Shown: positions 53,096 through 62,372, counted from the first letter of the stretch. The stretch: DNA of 64,000 bases from DATEPR01 sp036273855 (GCA_036273855.1 DASUGU010000007.1:1-64000); one strand, 5' to 3'. Notes: generated from the letters alone by a model not told the origin. A program made the numbers and translations.

Positions 53096-53698
53096 TTACC
53101 CCTTGCGATACGTGAGCACGGGAAGCAACACGTCATCCACGACGTGCTCGGCGAACCGTTGATCCATCGTGTCGCAGATCTCCAGCCGCCTGGCCAGCAC
53201 CATCGAGTGCATGACCTCGTGCAGCAGGTGAGGGTCCGTGTCCGCAGCGAGTTCGCCGCGTTCGGCGGCTCGGCGGATCAGGGCCTCGTGCATGGTGTGT
53301 TTCTTCTCGTACATGTATTCGTGCATGGTGCGGGCCAGCACCGGGTTGCGGGCCGCGGCGGACATCACGCCGGCGACCACCTCACCGTCGACGCTGTTGC
53401 CGAGTTGGCAGGCCAACGTCACGATGGCGAGCAGGTCACCGCGCAGCGACCCCGTGTCCGGAATGTTCGGCGTGTCCTTGAAGTGGTGCGCCAGTGCTTC
53501 CGCCACCAGGTCGGGCTTGTCGGGCCACGTGCGGTAGATCGTCGCCTTGCTGACGTGTGCACGCGCAGCCACGGCGTCCATGGTCATCCGGTCGTAACCG
53601 ACCTCGGCCAACAGTGCGAAGACCGAGTCGAGGACCGCCGTTCGACGTTCGGGCGCACGCCGTCCGGCACGTGTCCCGGTCACCCCCGTCGCCGTCAT
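53096..53698 (-). CDS. TetR-family repressor of the efflux transporter
   Basis: This 200-residue TetR protein has a clear helix-turn-helix (VLDSVFALLAEVGYDRMTMD, AVAARAHVSKATIYRTWPDK) and a C-terminal ligand domain. ATG 53698 has GGAGGG seven bases upstream. It is transcribed ahead of the MFS gene, and its promoter holds a perfect 23-bp palindrome. It most likely represses itself and the transporter. Confidence 0.92.
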   Translation of the reverse strand: MTATGVTGTRAGRRAPERRTAVLDSVFALLAEVGYDRMTMDAVAARAHVSKATIYRTWPDKPDLVAEALAHHFKDTPNIPDTGSLRGDLLAIVTLACQLGNSVDGEVVAGVMSAAARNPVLARTMHEYMYEKKHTMHEALIRRAAERGELAADTDPHLLHEVMHSMVLARRLEICDTMDQRFAEHVVDDVLLPVLTYRKG

Positions 53699-53723
53699 GG
53701 CATGTCCCTCCCCTCGTCCGACC

Positions 53724-53746
53724 GAGTACGAAACCGTTTCGTACTC
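53724..53746. promoter_or_regulatory. 23-bp perfect palindrome, TetR operator
   Basis: GAGTACGAAAC, one base, GTTTCGTACTC forms a perfect 11-1-11 inverted repeat, 26 bases upstream of the tetR start. The size and position are typical of a TetR autoregulatory operator. No second copy was found in front of the MFS gene. Confidence 0.85.
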
Positions 53747-53811
53747 ACTCTGCGCCAACGGCGGGCGGACCTGCGATGTTCCAGTTGGTGCCAGATGTGA
53801 CCCAGGACACA

Positions 53812-54423
53812 TCAGGGCCCGTCGGCGAGTACCAGATAACGGTCATCCGCGTCGTCAACGGACAGGCAGCGCCACCCGGCGGCCACCAGCGCGGCCCGGA
53901 TCCGGTCGGGTGCTCGGAGATCGTCCGGTGACAGCGTGCGACCCTGCCTGCGGGCCAGCGCGACCCGGCCGACCGGATGGAACAGCGCCAGCCGCCCACC
54001 GGACCGGCACACCCGGCGGAACTCGGCCAGCCCGGCGACGGCGTCGGGCAGGTGCGACACCAGTCCGGCGGCGAACACCGCGTCCAGCGACCCGTCCGGC
54101 AGCGGCAGCCGCGTCGCGTCGGCCAGCACCAGCGACGCCACCCCGTTCCGGCCCAGTCGGGTGGCCTCGGCGAGCATCTCGGCGGTGAGGTCGACGCCGA
54201 GCACCACGCCACCGGCACCCACGGCGGAGCGCAGTTCGGGCAGTGCCCTGCCGGTGCCGCAGCCGACGTCGGCGACCCGGCCACCGGAGGGCGGCGCGAG
54301 TTCGGCGACAGCCTGGCGGTAGCGGGGTCCGTCGTCCGGGAACCGGGCCTCCCAGCCGGCGGCCCGGGGGGCGAAGAACGCACGCGTGGCGTCGATCCCC
54401 ACCGCAGGCGCGTCCCGATCCAT
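53812..54423 (-). CDS. Class I SAM-dependent methyltransferase
   Basis: This 203-residue methyltransferase has the SAM-binding motif I VADVGCGTGRALPEL, an acidic residue in LGVDLTAEMLAEA and LPLPDGSLDAVFAAG. The substrate is unknown. ATG 54423 has no ribosome site but lies about 10 bases after a TATGCT box, suggesting a leaderless message; ATG 54438 is an alternative. It faces the TetR-MFS unit on the same strand, separated by 113 bases. Confidence 0.85.
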   Translation of the reverse strand: MDRDAPAVGIDATRAFFAPRAAGWEARFPDDGPRYRQAVAELAPPSGGRVADVGCGTGRALPELRSAVGAGGVVLGVDLTAEMLAEATRLGRNGVASLVLADATRLPLPDGSLDAVFAAGLVSHLPDAVAGLAEFRRVCRSGGRLALFHPVGRVALARRQGRTLSPDDLRAPDRIRAALVAAGWRCLSVDDADDRYLVLADGP

Positions 54424-54599
54424 AGTGACCAACAGCATAACCGCGCTGTTCGGTCCGCAGTAGCGGCGACGGATCGTCGACCGGCACGTGCCTGCGGCAG
54501 CGCGGAGTCGATCACCGGACGACGGTCCGGCGGGCCGGCCCGATCGCGGTTACCGTGGCGTCCGTCACGAGTCACCAGTCCACCTGGAACGGAGCAATC

Positions 54600-54812
54600 A
54601 TGCGTTTGTCCGCCAGAAACCAACTGTCCGGTACGGTCGCCGAGATCGAGCCCGGCGCCGTGATGACCATCGTCAAGATCCAACTGGACGGCGGCCAGGA
54701 GGTCACCGCGTCGGTCACCCGCGAGTCCGTGACCGACCTGGACCTGAAGGTCGGCTCGCCGGTCAAGGCCGTGATCAAGTCCACCGAGGTCATGCTCGGC
54801 GTCGAAAACTGA
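54600..54812 (+). CDS. Mop-type molybdopterin/molybdate-binding protein (TOBE domain)
   Basis: This 70-residue single TOBE domain has the pattern RLSARNQLSGTVAEIEPGAV then MTIVKIQL and TASVTRESV, typical of Mop/molbindins that store molybdate or tungstate in oligomers. The ATG follows ACGGAGCAATC. No molybdate transporter gene is nearby. It converges with the IclR gene, one base between the stop codons. Confidence 0.93.
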   Translation: MRLSARNQLSGTVAEIEPGAVMTIVKIQLDGGQEVTASVTRESVTDLDLKVGSPVKAVIKSTEVMLGVEN

Positions 54813-54813
54813 C

Positions 54814-55566
54814 CTACAGGTCGCCGGTGGCCGCGTCGGCCGCCAGGCGCACCACCCTCGCGAGCTCACCGGCCCGCGACCGGGGACAGCGGACGCTGGG
54901 CACGGCGACGGCCAGCGCGGCCACCGCCCGCCCGGCACTGTCCCGGACACAGACCCCCACCGCCACGATCCCGCGCTCGCTCTCCTCGAAGTTGGTGGCG
55001 TAGCCACGGCGGCGCACCGTGGCCAGCTGCCGCAGCAGCGCCGCCCGCTGCACCACGACGCCACCCGGCGCCACCGGCAGGTCCCTGGGATACAGCGCGC
55101 CCAACTGATCGGCCGACAGCTCGGCCAGCAGCGCCTTCCCGCCCGACGTCACGTGCGCCGGCAGCAACATCCCCACCCGGGACCCGACCCGCAGCGTGTG
55201 TGAACCCTCCACGCAGTCGATGAACCGCGCGCCGTTCCCCTCCAGCACCATCAGGTGACAGGTCTCCCCCAGCTCGCCGTGCAGCCATTCGACCCGCCGG
55301 TGCAGCAGGGCCCGTAGATCCTGAGTGGACGGTCCGGAAAGGACCAGTCGTTCGAATGCCGGGCCCGGCCGGTAGGCCTTGTGCACGTCCTGCACCGCGA
55401 ACTCCCGGTAGGCCAGCGCACCCAGCAGCCGGTGCGCGGTCGACCGGGCCACGCCCAGGTGGGTCGCCGCGTCGCTGACCCGGACGCTCCGCTGCTCGGA
55501 CAGCAGGAGCAGCAGTCGCAGCGCGTTGTCGGCCGACTCGACCGGATAGAACGACTTGTTCCGCAC
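54814..55566 (-). CDS. IclR-family transcriptional regulator
   Basis: This 250-residue regulator has the IclR helix-turn-helix (VRVSDAATHLGVARSTAHRL) and an effector domain with LPAHVTSGGKALLAE and NFEESERGIVAVGVCVRD. It diverges from the gentisate genes and is their likely regulator. The GTG start has no ribosome site, while TACAAT lies seven bases upstream, so the message is probably leaderless. Confidence 0.93.
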   Translation of the reverse strand: MRNKSFYPVESADNALRLLLLLSEQRSVRVSDAATHLGVARSTAHRLLGALAYREFAVQDVHKAYRPGPAFERLVLSGPSTQDLRALLHRRVEWLHGELGETCHLMVLEGNGARFIDCVEGSHTLRVGSRVGMLLPAHVTSGGKALLAELSADQLGALYPRDLPVAPGGVVVQRAALLRQLATVRRRGYATNFEESERGIVAVGVCVRDSAGRAVAALAVAVPSVRCPRSRAGELARVVRLAADAATGDL

Positions 55567-55665
55567 CGCAGAATTGTACGACCATCGGATTCCGCCGGGC
55601 AGGTCAGCTGGCTAGCGTCGGGGTGCGACGCGACCAGGGCAGCGCGGCCCGACCGGGAGGTTTCC

Positions 55666-57024
55666 GTGTCCGAGATGGCACCCGACGTACGCACCGAGCT
55701 CGGTGACGCACCGTTACGACCGTTCCACTGGCTCATCGTCGGTCTGGTCGCACTGGCGACCATGTTCGACGGTTACGACACACTCATCCCCTCCTACATG
55801 ATCCACTTCGTGGCCAAGCCGTGGCACCTCTCGGAGACCGCGGTCGGCTTCCTCGTGTCCTCCGGGCTGATCGGCTTCGCCGTCGGATCACTGGTGCACG
55901 GCGTGGTGGCCGACCGGATCGGCAGGCGGCCCACCCTGATCACCGGCCTGGTGGTGGCAGGGTTCTTCAGCGTGCTGACCGGTGCGCTGGGCACGTCGTA
56001 CACGTCGTTCATCGTGTTGCGCGTGCTGACCGGGCTCGGCCTGGGCGTGCTGCTGCCGCTGGGCACCGCGTACGTCAACGAGTACCTCCCCCGCCGCACC
56101 CATCACCGCCTGGCCGCGTTGGGCGGCACCGGTTTCGCGGTCGGCGGCGTGCTGGCCGCGCTGCTGGGCGTCGCACTGACCAGCGGCGGCGACTGGCAGT
56201 CGCTGTTCTTCGTCGGCGGCGGCGCTCTCGTGGTCGGCCTGGTCTACCTGGCGGTGTTCCCGGAGTCCGCCGAGTACCTGGTGGCCAACGGCAGGTCGGG
56301 CGAGGCCATCACGCTGATGACCAGGGTGCGCCCGGACCGCGCCCGGCTGTACCGCACGGCGGGCCTCGCCGTGGCACCGCCGCAGGCCAGGGACGTGCGG
56401 CTGATCCTCAACAACACCTACCGGGTTCGCTCGATCGCCCTGTGGCTGTCGTCGTTCTTCCTGCTGTTCAACGTCTACGGCCTGGCCGCGTGGACACCGG
56501 AGCTGATGATCCAGCGCGGCCACGGCTTCGCGGCCGGGTTCGGGTTCGGCGCCGTGCTGCAGGGCATGTCGATCGTCGGCGCGGTGCTCGGCGGCCTGCT
56601 CGCCGACCGGTGGCTGGGCGCGCGGCGCAGCCTGATGCTGTGGTGCGGCCTGGGCGCGGTGGCCGCGCTGGTGGTCGCGTTCGCGGCCGGCACGGCGGTG
56701 GACATCGTGGCGATCGGCGCGGCCGGGCTGTTCATCATCGGCGGCCAGTTCCTGCTCAACAACATCTGCGCGGTCACGTATCCAGTGCAGGCCAGGGGCA
56801 CCGGTGAGGGTGCGATGCTGGGTGTCGGCCGGGTCGGCGGCATTCTCGGCCCGACCATCGGCGGCGCCGTGCTCGGCGCGTTCGGCGGGACGTCCGTGTT
56901 GTTCATCGCGGTCGCCATCGCGTCGGCGCTGGCCGTCGCGACGGCGTCGTTCGTGACCGGCCGCGCCACCAACACCGCGTTGGGCCGAGGCATGCCGACA
57001 CCACAACAGGGGGTTCCCGCATGA
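55666..57024 (+). CDS. Aromatic acid:H+ symporter-type MFS transporter
   Basis: This 452-residue, 12-TM transporter has an FDGYDTLIPSY sequence in TM1, the DGYD motif of the AAHS family (PcaK/BenK/GenK), and HGVVADRIGRRPTLITGLVV in the TM2-3 loop. It should import gentisate or a hydroxybenzoate. GTG 55666 has GGGAGG upstream. It overlaps the gentisate dioxygenase start by four bases. Confidence 0.92.
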   Translation: MSEMAPDVRTELGDAPLRPFHWLIVGLVALATMFDGYDTLIPSYMIHFVAKPWHLSETAVGFLVSSGLIGFAVGSLVHGVVADRIGRRPTLITGLVVAGFFSVLTGALGTSYTSFIVLRVLTGLGLGVLLPLGTAYVNEYLPRRTHHRLAALGGTGFAVGGVLAALLGVALTSGGDWQSLFFVGGGALVVGLVYLAVFPESAEYLVANGRSGEAITLMTRVRPDRARLYRTAGLAVAPPQARDVRLILNNTYRVRSIALWLSSFFLLFNVYGLAAWTPELMIQRGHGFAAGFGFGAVLQGMSIVGAVLGGLLADRWLGARRSLMLWCGLGAVAALVVAFAAGTAVDIVAIGAAGLFIIGGQFLLNNICAVTYPVQARGTGEGAMLGVGRVGGILGPTIGGAVLGAFGGTSVLFIAVAIASALAVATASFVTGRATNTALGRGMPTPQQGVPA

Positions 57025-58076
57025 CGACCACCGACTCCGCGCTCGATCAGCTCTACCGAGACTTCGCCGAGGCCGGCCTGCTCCCGCTGTGGACGCAGCG
57101 CGAGGACCTGATGCCGACGACACCGCAGCCGGCGGCCCGGGCGCACGTGTGGCGGTGGGACGAGCTGTACCCGATCGCGGAACGGGCCGGTGACCTGGTG
57201 CCGGTGGGCCGGGGCGGCGAGCGGCGGGCGATCGCGCTGGCCAACCCGGGTCTGAAGGGCGAGCCGTACGCCACGCCGACGTTGTGGGCCGCCATCCAGT
57301 ACCTCGGCCCGCGCGAGGTGGCGCCCGCCCACCGGCACACCCAGGGCGCGTTCCGGTTCGTCGTCGAGGGCCAGGGTGTGTGGACCGTGGTGAACGGCGA
57401 CCCGGTGGCGATGCGGCGGGGCGACCTGCTGCTCACCCCGAGTTGGGCGTTCCACGAGCACCACAACCCGACCGACAAACCGATGGCCTGGCTGGACGGC
57501 CTGGACATCCCGCTGGTAGCCGGGCTGGACGCGGGCTTCTTCGAGTACGGCGCGGACACCGTCAGCGACACCAGCACCCCGGAGCTGTCCCGGGGTGAAC
57601 GGCTCTGGGCCCACCCCGGGCTGCGCCCGCTCGCCACGGTCGACGAGACCCCGAGGAACTCGCCGCTGCCGGCGTTCCGCTGGCAGCACACGGATGCGGC
57701 CCTGACCGCGCAGTTGGAGCTGGCGGCCGAAGGCCATCCCGGTGTGGTCGGCCCGGGTCACGCCGGCATCCGGTTCACCAACCCCGCCACCGGCAAGGAC
57801 GCGCTGCCCTCGCTGCGCACCGAGATGCACCGGCTGGCCGCGGGGGCCACCACGCCGGTCACCCGCACGGTCGGATCGGCCGTGTGGCAGGTGTTCTCCG
57901 GCGACGGCGTGGCGCACCTTGGCGACCGGCGGATCGACGTGGCCACCGGCGACCTGGTCGCCGTGCCGTCGTGGCAGCCGTTGTCCTTCCAGGCGCACAC
58001 CGACCTGGACCTGTTCACGTTCAGCGACGCCCCGGTCTACGAGGCACTGAACCTGGCCCGCACCAAGGTCGGCTGA
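57021..58076 (+). CDS. Gentisate 1,2-dioxygenase
   Basis: This 351-residue bicupin has the Fe-binding first cupin (PAHRHTQGAFRFVVEGQGVW, RRGDLLLTPSWAFHEHHNPT) and a degenerate second cupin (HLGDRRIDVATGDLVAVPSW). The length is normal. It opens the gentisate ring to maleylpyruvate using O2 and Fe(II). It is coupled to the transporter and to the maleylpyruvate isomerase gene by overlaps. Confidence 0.94.
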   Translation: MTTTDSALDQLYRDFAEAGLLPLWTQREDLMPTTPQPAARAHVWRWDELYPIAERAGDLVPVGRGGERRAIALANPGLKGEPYATPTLWAAIQYLGPREVAPAHRHTQGAFRFVVEGQGVWTVVNGDPVAMRRGDLLLTPSWAFHEHHNPTDKPMAWLDGLDIPLVAGLDAGFFEYGADTVSDTSTPELSRGERLWAHPGLRPLATVDETPRNSPLPAFRWQHTDAALTAQLELAAEGHPGVVGPGHAGIRFTNPATGKDALPSLRTEMHRLAAGATTPVTRTVGSAVWQVFSGDGVAHLGDRRIDVATGDLVAVPSWQPLSFQAHTDLDLFTFSDAPVYEALNLARTKVG

Positions 58077-58780
58077 TGGTCCCGCCGCTGGAGCAACTGC
58101 TGACCTGGCAGGACGAGGGCACCGAGGTCGTGGAGAAGGCGGTAGCCACACTCACCGACGCCGAACTGGCTCAGCCGTCCGCGCTGCCGGACTGGCGCCG
58201 CGCCCATGTGGTGGCGCACCTGGCCAGGAACGCCGATGCACTGGTGAACCTGTTGACCTGGGCCAGAACCGGCGTAGAGACTCCGATGTATCCGTCACTG
58301 GACAGCCGGGCGCAGGACATCGACATGACAGCGTTGTTGTCGCCCACCGAGCTGCGCACCGACCTGCTGGCCGCGAACGCGCGACTGGCCACGGCCACGT
58401 CGGAGCTGCCGCAGGCGGGGTGGCGGGCCAGGGTGCGCAGCGCGCAGGGCAGGGACATCCCGGCCAGCGAGGTGCCGTGGCTGCGGGCCAGGGAGCTGTG
58501 GGTCCACCTGGTGGACCTGGGTGGCCGCTGGACGTTCGACGACGTGCCGGCAGATTTGGTCCTGGCACTGCTGGGCGACGTGACGTCCGCGCTGGACCGC
58601 AAGCCGACCATGCCGGCGCTGACCCTGGTGGCCGCGGATGCCGGCGAGTGGACGATCGGCCCGGCAGCGCCGGCGGTGACCGTCAGCGGACCGCCGGCAG
58701 CGCTGCTGGGCTGGGTGACCGGCAGAACCGACGGTGCCGGACTGACCGGCGACCTGCCCGCGCTACCGCGCTGGCTGTGA
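58076..58780 (+). CDS. Mycothiol-dependent maleylpyruvate isomerase
   Basis: This 234-residue protein is of the MDMPI family, with the N-terminal metal-binding helix bundle (WRRAHVVAHLARNADALVNL), RARELWVHLVDLG, and a C-terminal domain ending in LGWVTGRT. It converts maleylpyruvate to fumarylpyruvate with mycothiol as cofactor, supporting an actinobacterial host. Start ATG 58076 shares a base with the dioxygenase stop. Confidence 0.92.
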   Translation: MVPPLEQLLTWQDEGTEVVEKAVATLTDAELAQPSALPDWRRAHVVAHLARNADALVNLLTWARTGVETPMYPSLDSRAQDIDMTALLSPTELRTDLLAANARLATATSELPQAGWRARVRSAQGRDIPASEVPWLRARELWVHLVDLGGRWTFDDVPADLVLALLGDVTSALDRKPTMPALTLVAADAGEWTIGPAAPAVTVSGPPAALLGWVTGRTDGAGLTGDLPALPRWL

Positions 58781-58795
58781 TCCAGAAGGGGTGCG

Positions 58796-60034
58796 ATGTC
58801 AACGAGTGTCGCGGTGATCGGCGCCGGTATCGGTGGGCTCACGCTGGCGCTGGAACTGCATGCCGCCGGCATCGAGTGCCAGGTGTTCGAGGCGGTACCG
58901 GCGCTGTCGGCGGTGGGCGTCGGGATCAACGTGCTGCCGCACGCCACCCGGCACCTGGCCAGGCTGGGGCTGCGCGACGAGTTGGCCGCGGTAGCGGTGT
59001 CCACCAGGGAGTCGGTGTTCTTCAACCGGTTCGGCCAGCGCATCTACACCGAGCCGTCCGGCACGTATGCCGGCTACGAGTGGCCGCAGTTCTCCATCCA
59101 CCGAGGTGACCTCCAGGAGGTCCTGGCCAGGGCGGTGCGAACCAGACTGGGCGCCGACCGCGTGCTCACAGGACATCGCTGCACCGGGGTAGAACAGGAC
59201 GAGACGGGCGTAACGGTGCACCTCACCCGAACAGACGGCACAACGACGACCCACCGGGCGGACGGAGCGGTCGGGTGCGACGGCGTCCACTCGGTAGTGC
59301 GCCGGCAACTGCACCCGAACGAGCCAAGGTACGTGTACTCCGGCTGCAACATGTGGCGCGGAGTCGCGGCGTGGCCGCCAATCCTGTCCGGCGCCAGCAT
59401 GATCCGAGCCGGCTGGCTAGCCACCGGCAAACTGGTCGTCTACCCGATCCGCGACGACGTGGACGGCACCGGCAAGCAACTGGTCAACTGGGTAGTCGAG
59501 ATCGAGACACCGCTGCACGCCGACCGCGACTGGAACCGCCCAGGCCAACTGGCCGACTTCATAGACCGATTCGCCAACTGGCACTTCGACTGGCTCGACG
59601 TGCCCGAGTTGCTGGCCAAGTCGGACACCATCCTGGAGTACCCCATGGTGGACCAGGACCCACTGGAATCATGGGGCGAGGGAAGGATCACGCTGCTGGG
59701 CGACGCAGCCCACCCCATGGTGCCACGAGGTTCCAACGGAGCAGGCCAAGCGGTCCTGGACGCCTCAACACTGGCAACCACACTGTCCACAAGAGATGGC
59801 GTCAAGGCGGCTTTCCAGGAATACGAACAGATCCGGCGCCCGGCAACCACGGCAGTAGTGCAAGCGAACCGCACAAACCCACCAGACGCCATCCTCCGCG
59901 AGATCTACGAGCGCACAGGCGACCGCCCATTCAAGAAGATAGAGGACGTGATCACCAAAGCCGAGCTAGACGAGATCATAGCCACCTACAAACAAACGGC
60001 AGGCTACTCACTAGCCACGCTAAAAGAGAACTGA
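58796..60034 (+). CDS. FAD-dependent aromatic monooxygenase
   Basis: This 412-residue group A flavin hydroxylase has an FAD fold (VAVIGAGIGGLTLALELHAA), the DG motif (GAVGCDGVHSVVRRQL) and the GD motif (ITLLGDAAHPMVPRGSNGAG). The SNGAG end is typical of PhzS-like flavin-dependent oxidoreductases. In this operon it probably forms gentisate, for example by 6-hydroxylating 3-hydroxybenzoate, but another substrate is possible. The last ~350 bases show a strong rise in A-ending codons toward palindromic element C. Confidence 0.88.
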   Translation: MSTSVAVIGAGIGGLTLALELHAAGIECQVFEAVPALSAVGVGINVLPHATRHLARLGLRDELAAVAVSTRESVFFNRFGQRIYTEPSGTYAGYEWPQFSIHRGDLQEVLARAVRTRLGADRVLTGHRCTGVEQDETGVTVHLTRTDGTTTTHRADGAVGCDGVHSVVRRQLHPNEPRYVYSGCNMWRGVAAWPPILSGASMIRAGWLATGKLVVYPIRDDVDGTGKQLVNWVVEIETPLHADRDWNRPGQLADFIDRFANWHFDWLDVPELLAKSDTILEYPMVDQDPLESWGEGRITLLGDAAHPMVPRGSNGAGQAVLDASTLATTLSTRDGVKAAFQEYEQIRRPATTAVVQANRTNPPDAILREIYERTGDRPFKKIEDVITKAELDEIIATYKQTAGYSLATLKEN

Positions 60035-60376
60035 CGCGACGAGCCAAAGCGACCGAGCCACATGGCGACGACCCGCGAGGTAGCAAGGGAAAAGACCGCC
60101 CAGACCCACCCGGAAACAGCCCAAGACCCCCGAAGCAAGCAGCGCTTCATTCTCCCCCCGCTCCCAACACCCAGCCTTCCTGATGCCGGGACGACCCTGT
60201 CAAGGCTGGTCGAAGGCCATCGCGCAGCGACGCGCAGCGGCCTTGACAGGGTCGTCCCGGCATCAAACACTAAAAACGAGGGAGCGGGCGAGCGAAACCC
60301 CAACCCAGCCGGGAACCCGAAACCCGCACTCGGCACCGCACCGGCACCAGCACCGGCCAAACGAAGCAGCACGACA
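60035..60376. other. Intergenic region holding palindromic element C
   Basis: This 342-base gap between the monooxygenase and the convergent htpG gene is filled mainly by element C (60139-60317). The rest is A-rich on the plus strand. No gene is seen. Confidence 0.7.
60139..60317. repeat. Nested palindromic element, copy C (best conserved)
   Basis: The inner arms 60181-60206 and 60240-60265 are a perfect 26-base inverted repeat (begins TGATGCCGGGACGACCCTGT). The loop is GGTCGAAGGCCATCGCGCAG onward. Outer CCCCGCTCCC and GGGAGCGGGCG arms flank it. It matches copy B along its 179 bases, including the ends. It lies between two convergent genes and could also stop transcription. Confidence 0.9.
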
Positions 60377-62287
60377 TCACAAAGTACGAGCCAACCGCTC
60401 CGCCAACAGCCGAACAAACCCGGCAGGATCACTAAGATCCCCACCCTCGGCAAGCAAAGCCATCCCATACAACAACCGAGCAGTACCAACCAGTTCCTCA
60501 TCATCCGGCTTAGCGGCATGCGCCGACCGCAGGCCGACAACCAGAGGATGAGTCGGATTGAGCTCCAGAATGCGCTTAACCTGAGGCAAATCCTGCCCCA
60601 TAGCCCGATACATCCGCTCCAAAGTAGGCGTCAGGTCATGCTCGTCCCCCACGATGCAAGCAGGAGAAGTGGTAAGCCGAGCAGACAACCGCACCGACTT
60701 GACATCAGAGGCCAAGGTAGTAGTCAACCAAGACAACAAATCCGCATACTCAGAACGCTGCTGCTCACGAGAGGCCTCAGCAGCCGCCTTCTCCTCGTCA
60801 CTGTCCAGATCGACAGAACCCTTGCCGATAGACGTAAGCGGCTTGCCATCGAACTCGCGAACCCGATCCAGCCACATCTCATCAACCGGATCGGTAAGGA
60901 ACAGCACCTCAAAACCCTTGTCCCGAAACGCCTCCAGATGCGGTGAACTCTCGATGACCGTACGCGACTCACCAAGAGCACAATAAATGTCCTGCTGACC
61001 AGCCTTCATCCGCGACACATACTCCCGCAACGTGGTCAACGCGACCGGATCCTGAGTGGACGGAAATGACACGATGTCCAGGATCGAGTCCCGATTGTCC
61101 GGATCACCGACCAGGCCCTCCTTGAGGACGCGCCCGAACTCGGTCCAGAACGTGCGGTACCTGTCCGCGTCCGACATCAGGTCGCGGATCGTGGACAGCA
61201 CCTTGCGGACCAGCCGCTTGCGGATCAGCTGGATCTGCCGGTCCTGCTGCAACACCTCGCGGGACACGTTCAGCGACAGGTCCTGCGCGTCCACCACGCC
61301 CTTGACGAACCGCAGGTAGTCGGGCACCAGCGCGGCGCAGTCGTCCATGATGAAGACGCGCTTCACGTAGAGCTGCACGCCACGCCTGCCGTCGCGCATG
61401 AACAGGTCGAGCGGCGCGTGTGTCGGCACGAACAGCAGGGCCTGGTACTCGAACGTGCCCTCGGCCTTCAGCAGGATGGTCTCCAGCGGCTCGCCCCAGT
61501 CGTGGCTGACGTGCCGGTAGAACGTCGTGTACTCCTCCGGGTCCACCTCGTCCTTGGACCGCGCCCACAGTGCCTTCATCGAGTTGACCGTGGTGGTCTC
61601 GCGGGTGGTGTTGCCCTCGGCGTCGGTGGTCTCGGTCTCCATGCGGATGGGCCACGCGATGAAGTCCGAGTACCGGGTGACCAGTTCGCGGACCTTCCAC
61701 TCGGACGTGTAGTCGTGCAGCTGGTCCTCGGTGTCCTCGGGCTTGAGGTGCAGGGTGACGGACGTGCCCTGCGGGGCGTCGTCGACCGACTCGATCGTGT
61801 ACGTGCCCTCGCCGTCGGACGACCACCGGGTGCCGCCGGTCTCACCGGCCCGGCGGGTGAGCAGGTCGACCCGGTCGGCCACCATGAAACTGGAGTAGAA
61901 GCCGACGCCGAACTGGCCGATCAGATCCCGCGACGCCGCGGAGTCCTGCGATTTCCGGAGTTTCTCCAGCAGTTCCGCGGTGCCGGACCGGGCGATGGTG
62001 CCGATGAGGCTGACGACCTCGTCCCGGGACATGCCGATGCCGTTGTCCCGGACGGTCAGCGTCCGGTTCTCCTTGTCGATGTCCAGGTCGATGTGCAGGT
62101 CGGAGGCCTCGACGTCCAGTTCTTTGTCCGTCAGCGAGGTGATCCTCAGCTTGTCCAGCGCGTCCGATGCATTGGAGATGAGTTCCCGTAGAAACGTGTC
62201 CTTGTTCGAATAAATCGAATGGACGACGAGCTGTAGCAACTGGCGCGCCTCAGCCTGGAACTCGAGCGTTTCGACCTGCGTGTTCAC
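60377..62287 (-). CDS. htpG: Molecular chaperone HtpG (Hsp90)
   Basis: This 636-residue Hsp90 has the N-terminal ATPase motifs (FLRELISNASDALDKLR, VRDNGIGMSRDEV, GQFGVGFYSSFMVADRV), the middle domain (LYVKRVFIMDDCAALVPDYL) and a C-terminal dimerisation domain. It is of normal length for bacterial HtpG. GTG 62287 follows AGGGGA. The 3' ~700 bases have T-ending codons (A on the plus strand), unlike the 5' part. It converges on the gentisate operon. Confidence 0.97.
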   Translation of the reverse strand: MNTQVETLEFQAEARQLLQLVVHSIYSNKDTFLRELISNASDALDKLRITSLTDKELDVEASDLHIDLDIDKENRTLTVRDNGIGMSRDEVVSLIGTIARSGTAELLEKLRKSQDSAASRDLIGQFGVGFYSSFMVADRVDLLTRRAGETGGTRWSSDGEGTYTIESVDDAPQGTSVTLHLKPEDTEDQLHDYTSEWKVRELVTRYSDFIAWPIRMETETTDAEGNTTRETTTVNSMKALWARSKDEVDPEEYTTFYRHVSHDWGEPLETILLKAEGTFEYQALLFVPTHAPLDLFMRDGRRGVQLYVKRVFIMDDCAALVPDYLRFVKGVVDAQDLSLNVSREVLQQDRQIQLIRKRLVRKVLSTIRDLMSDADRYRTFWTEFGRVLKEGLVGDPDNRDSILDIVSFPSTQDPVALTTLREYVSRMKAGQQDIYCALGESRTVIESSPHLEAFRDKGFEVLFLTDPVDEMWLDRVREFDGKPLTSIGKGSVDLDSDEEKAAAEASREQQRSEYADLLSWLTTTLASDVKSVRLSARLTTSPACIVGDEHDLTPTLERMYRAMGQDLPQVKRILELNPTHPLVVGLRSAHAAKPDDEELVGTARLLYGMALLAEGGDLSDPAGFVRLLAERLARTL

Positions 62288-62372
62288 CGATTCCCCTTCA
62301 CGTATTCCCAGCACACACGTCGGGACCGAATAATAGTACGCCGACCGGTCGGCGCGGCAGTAGGCTCCTCGG

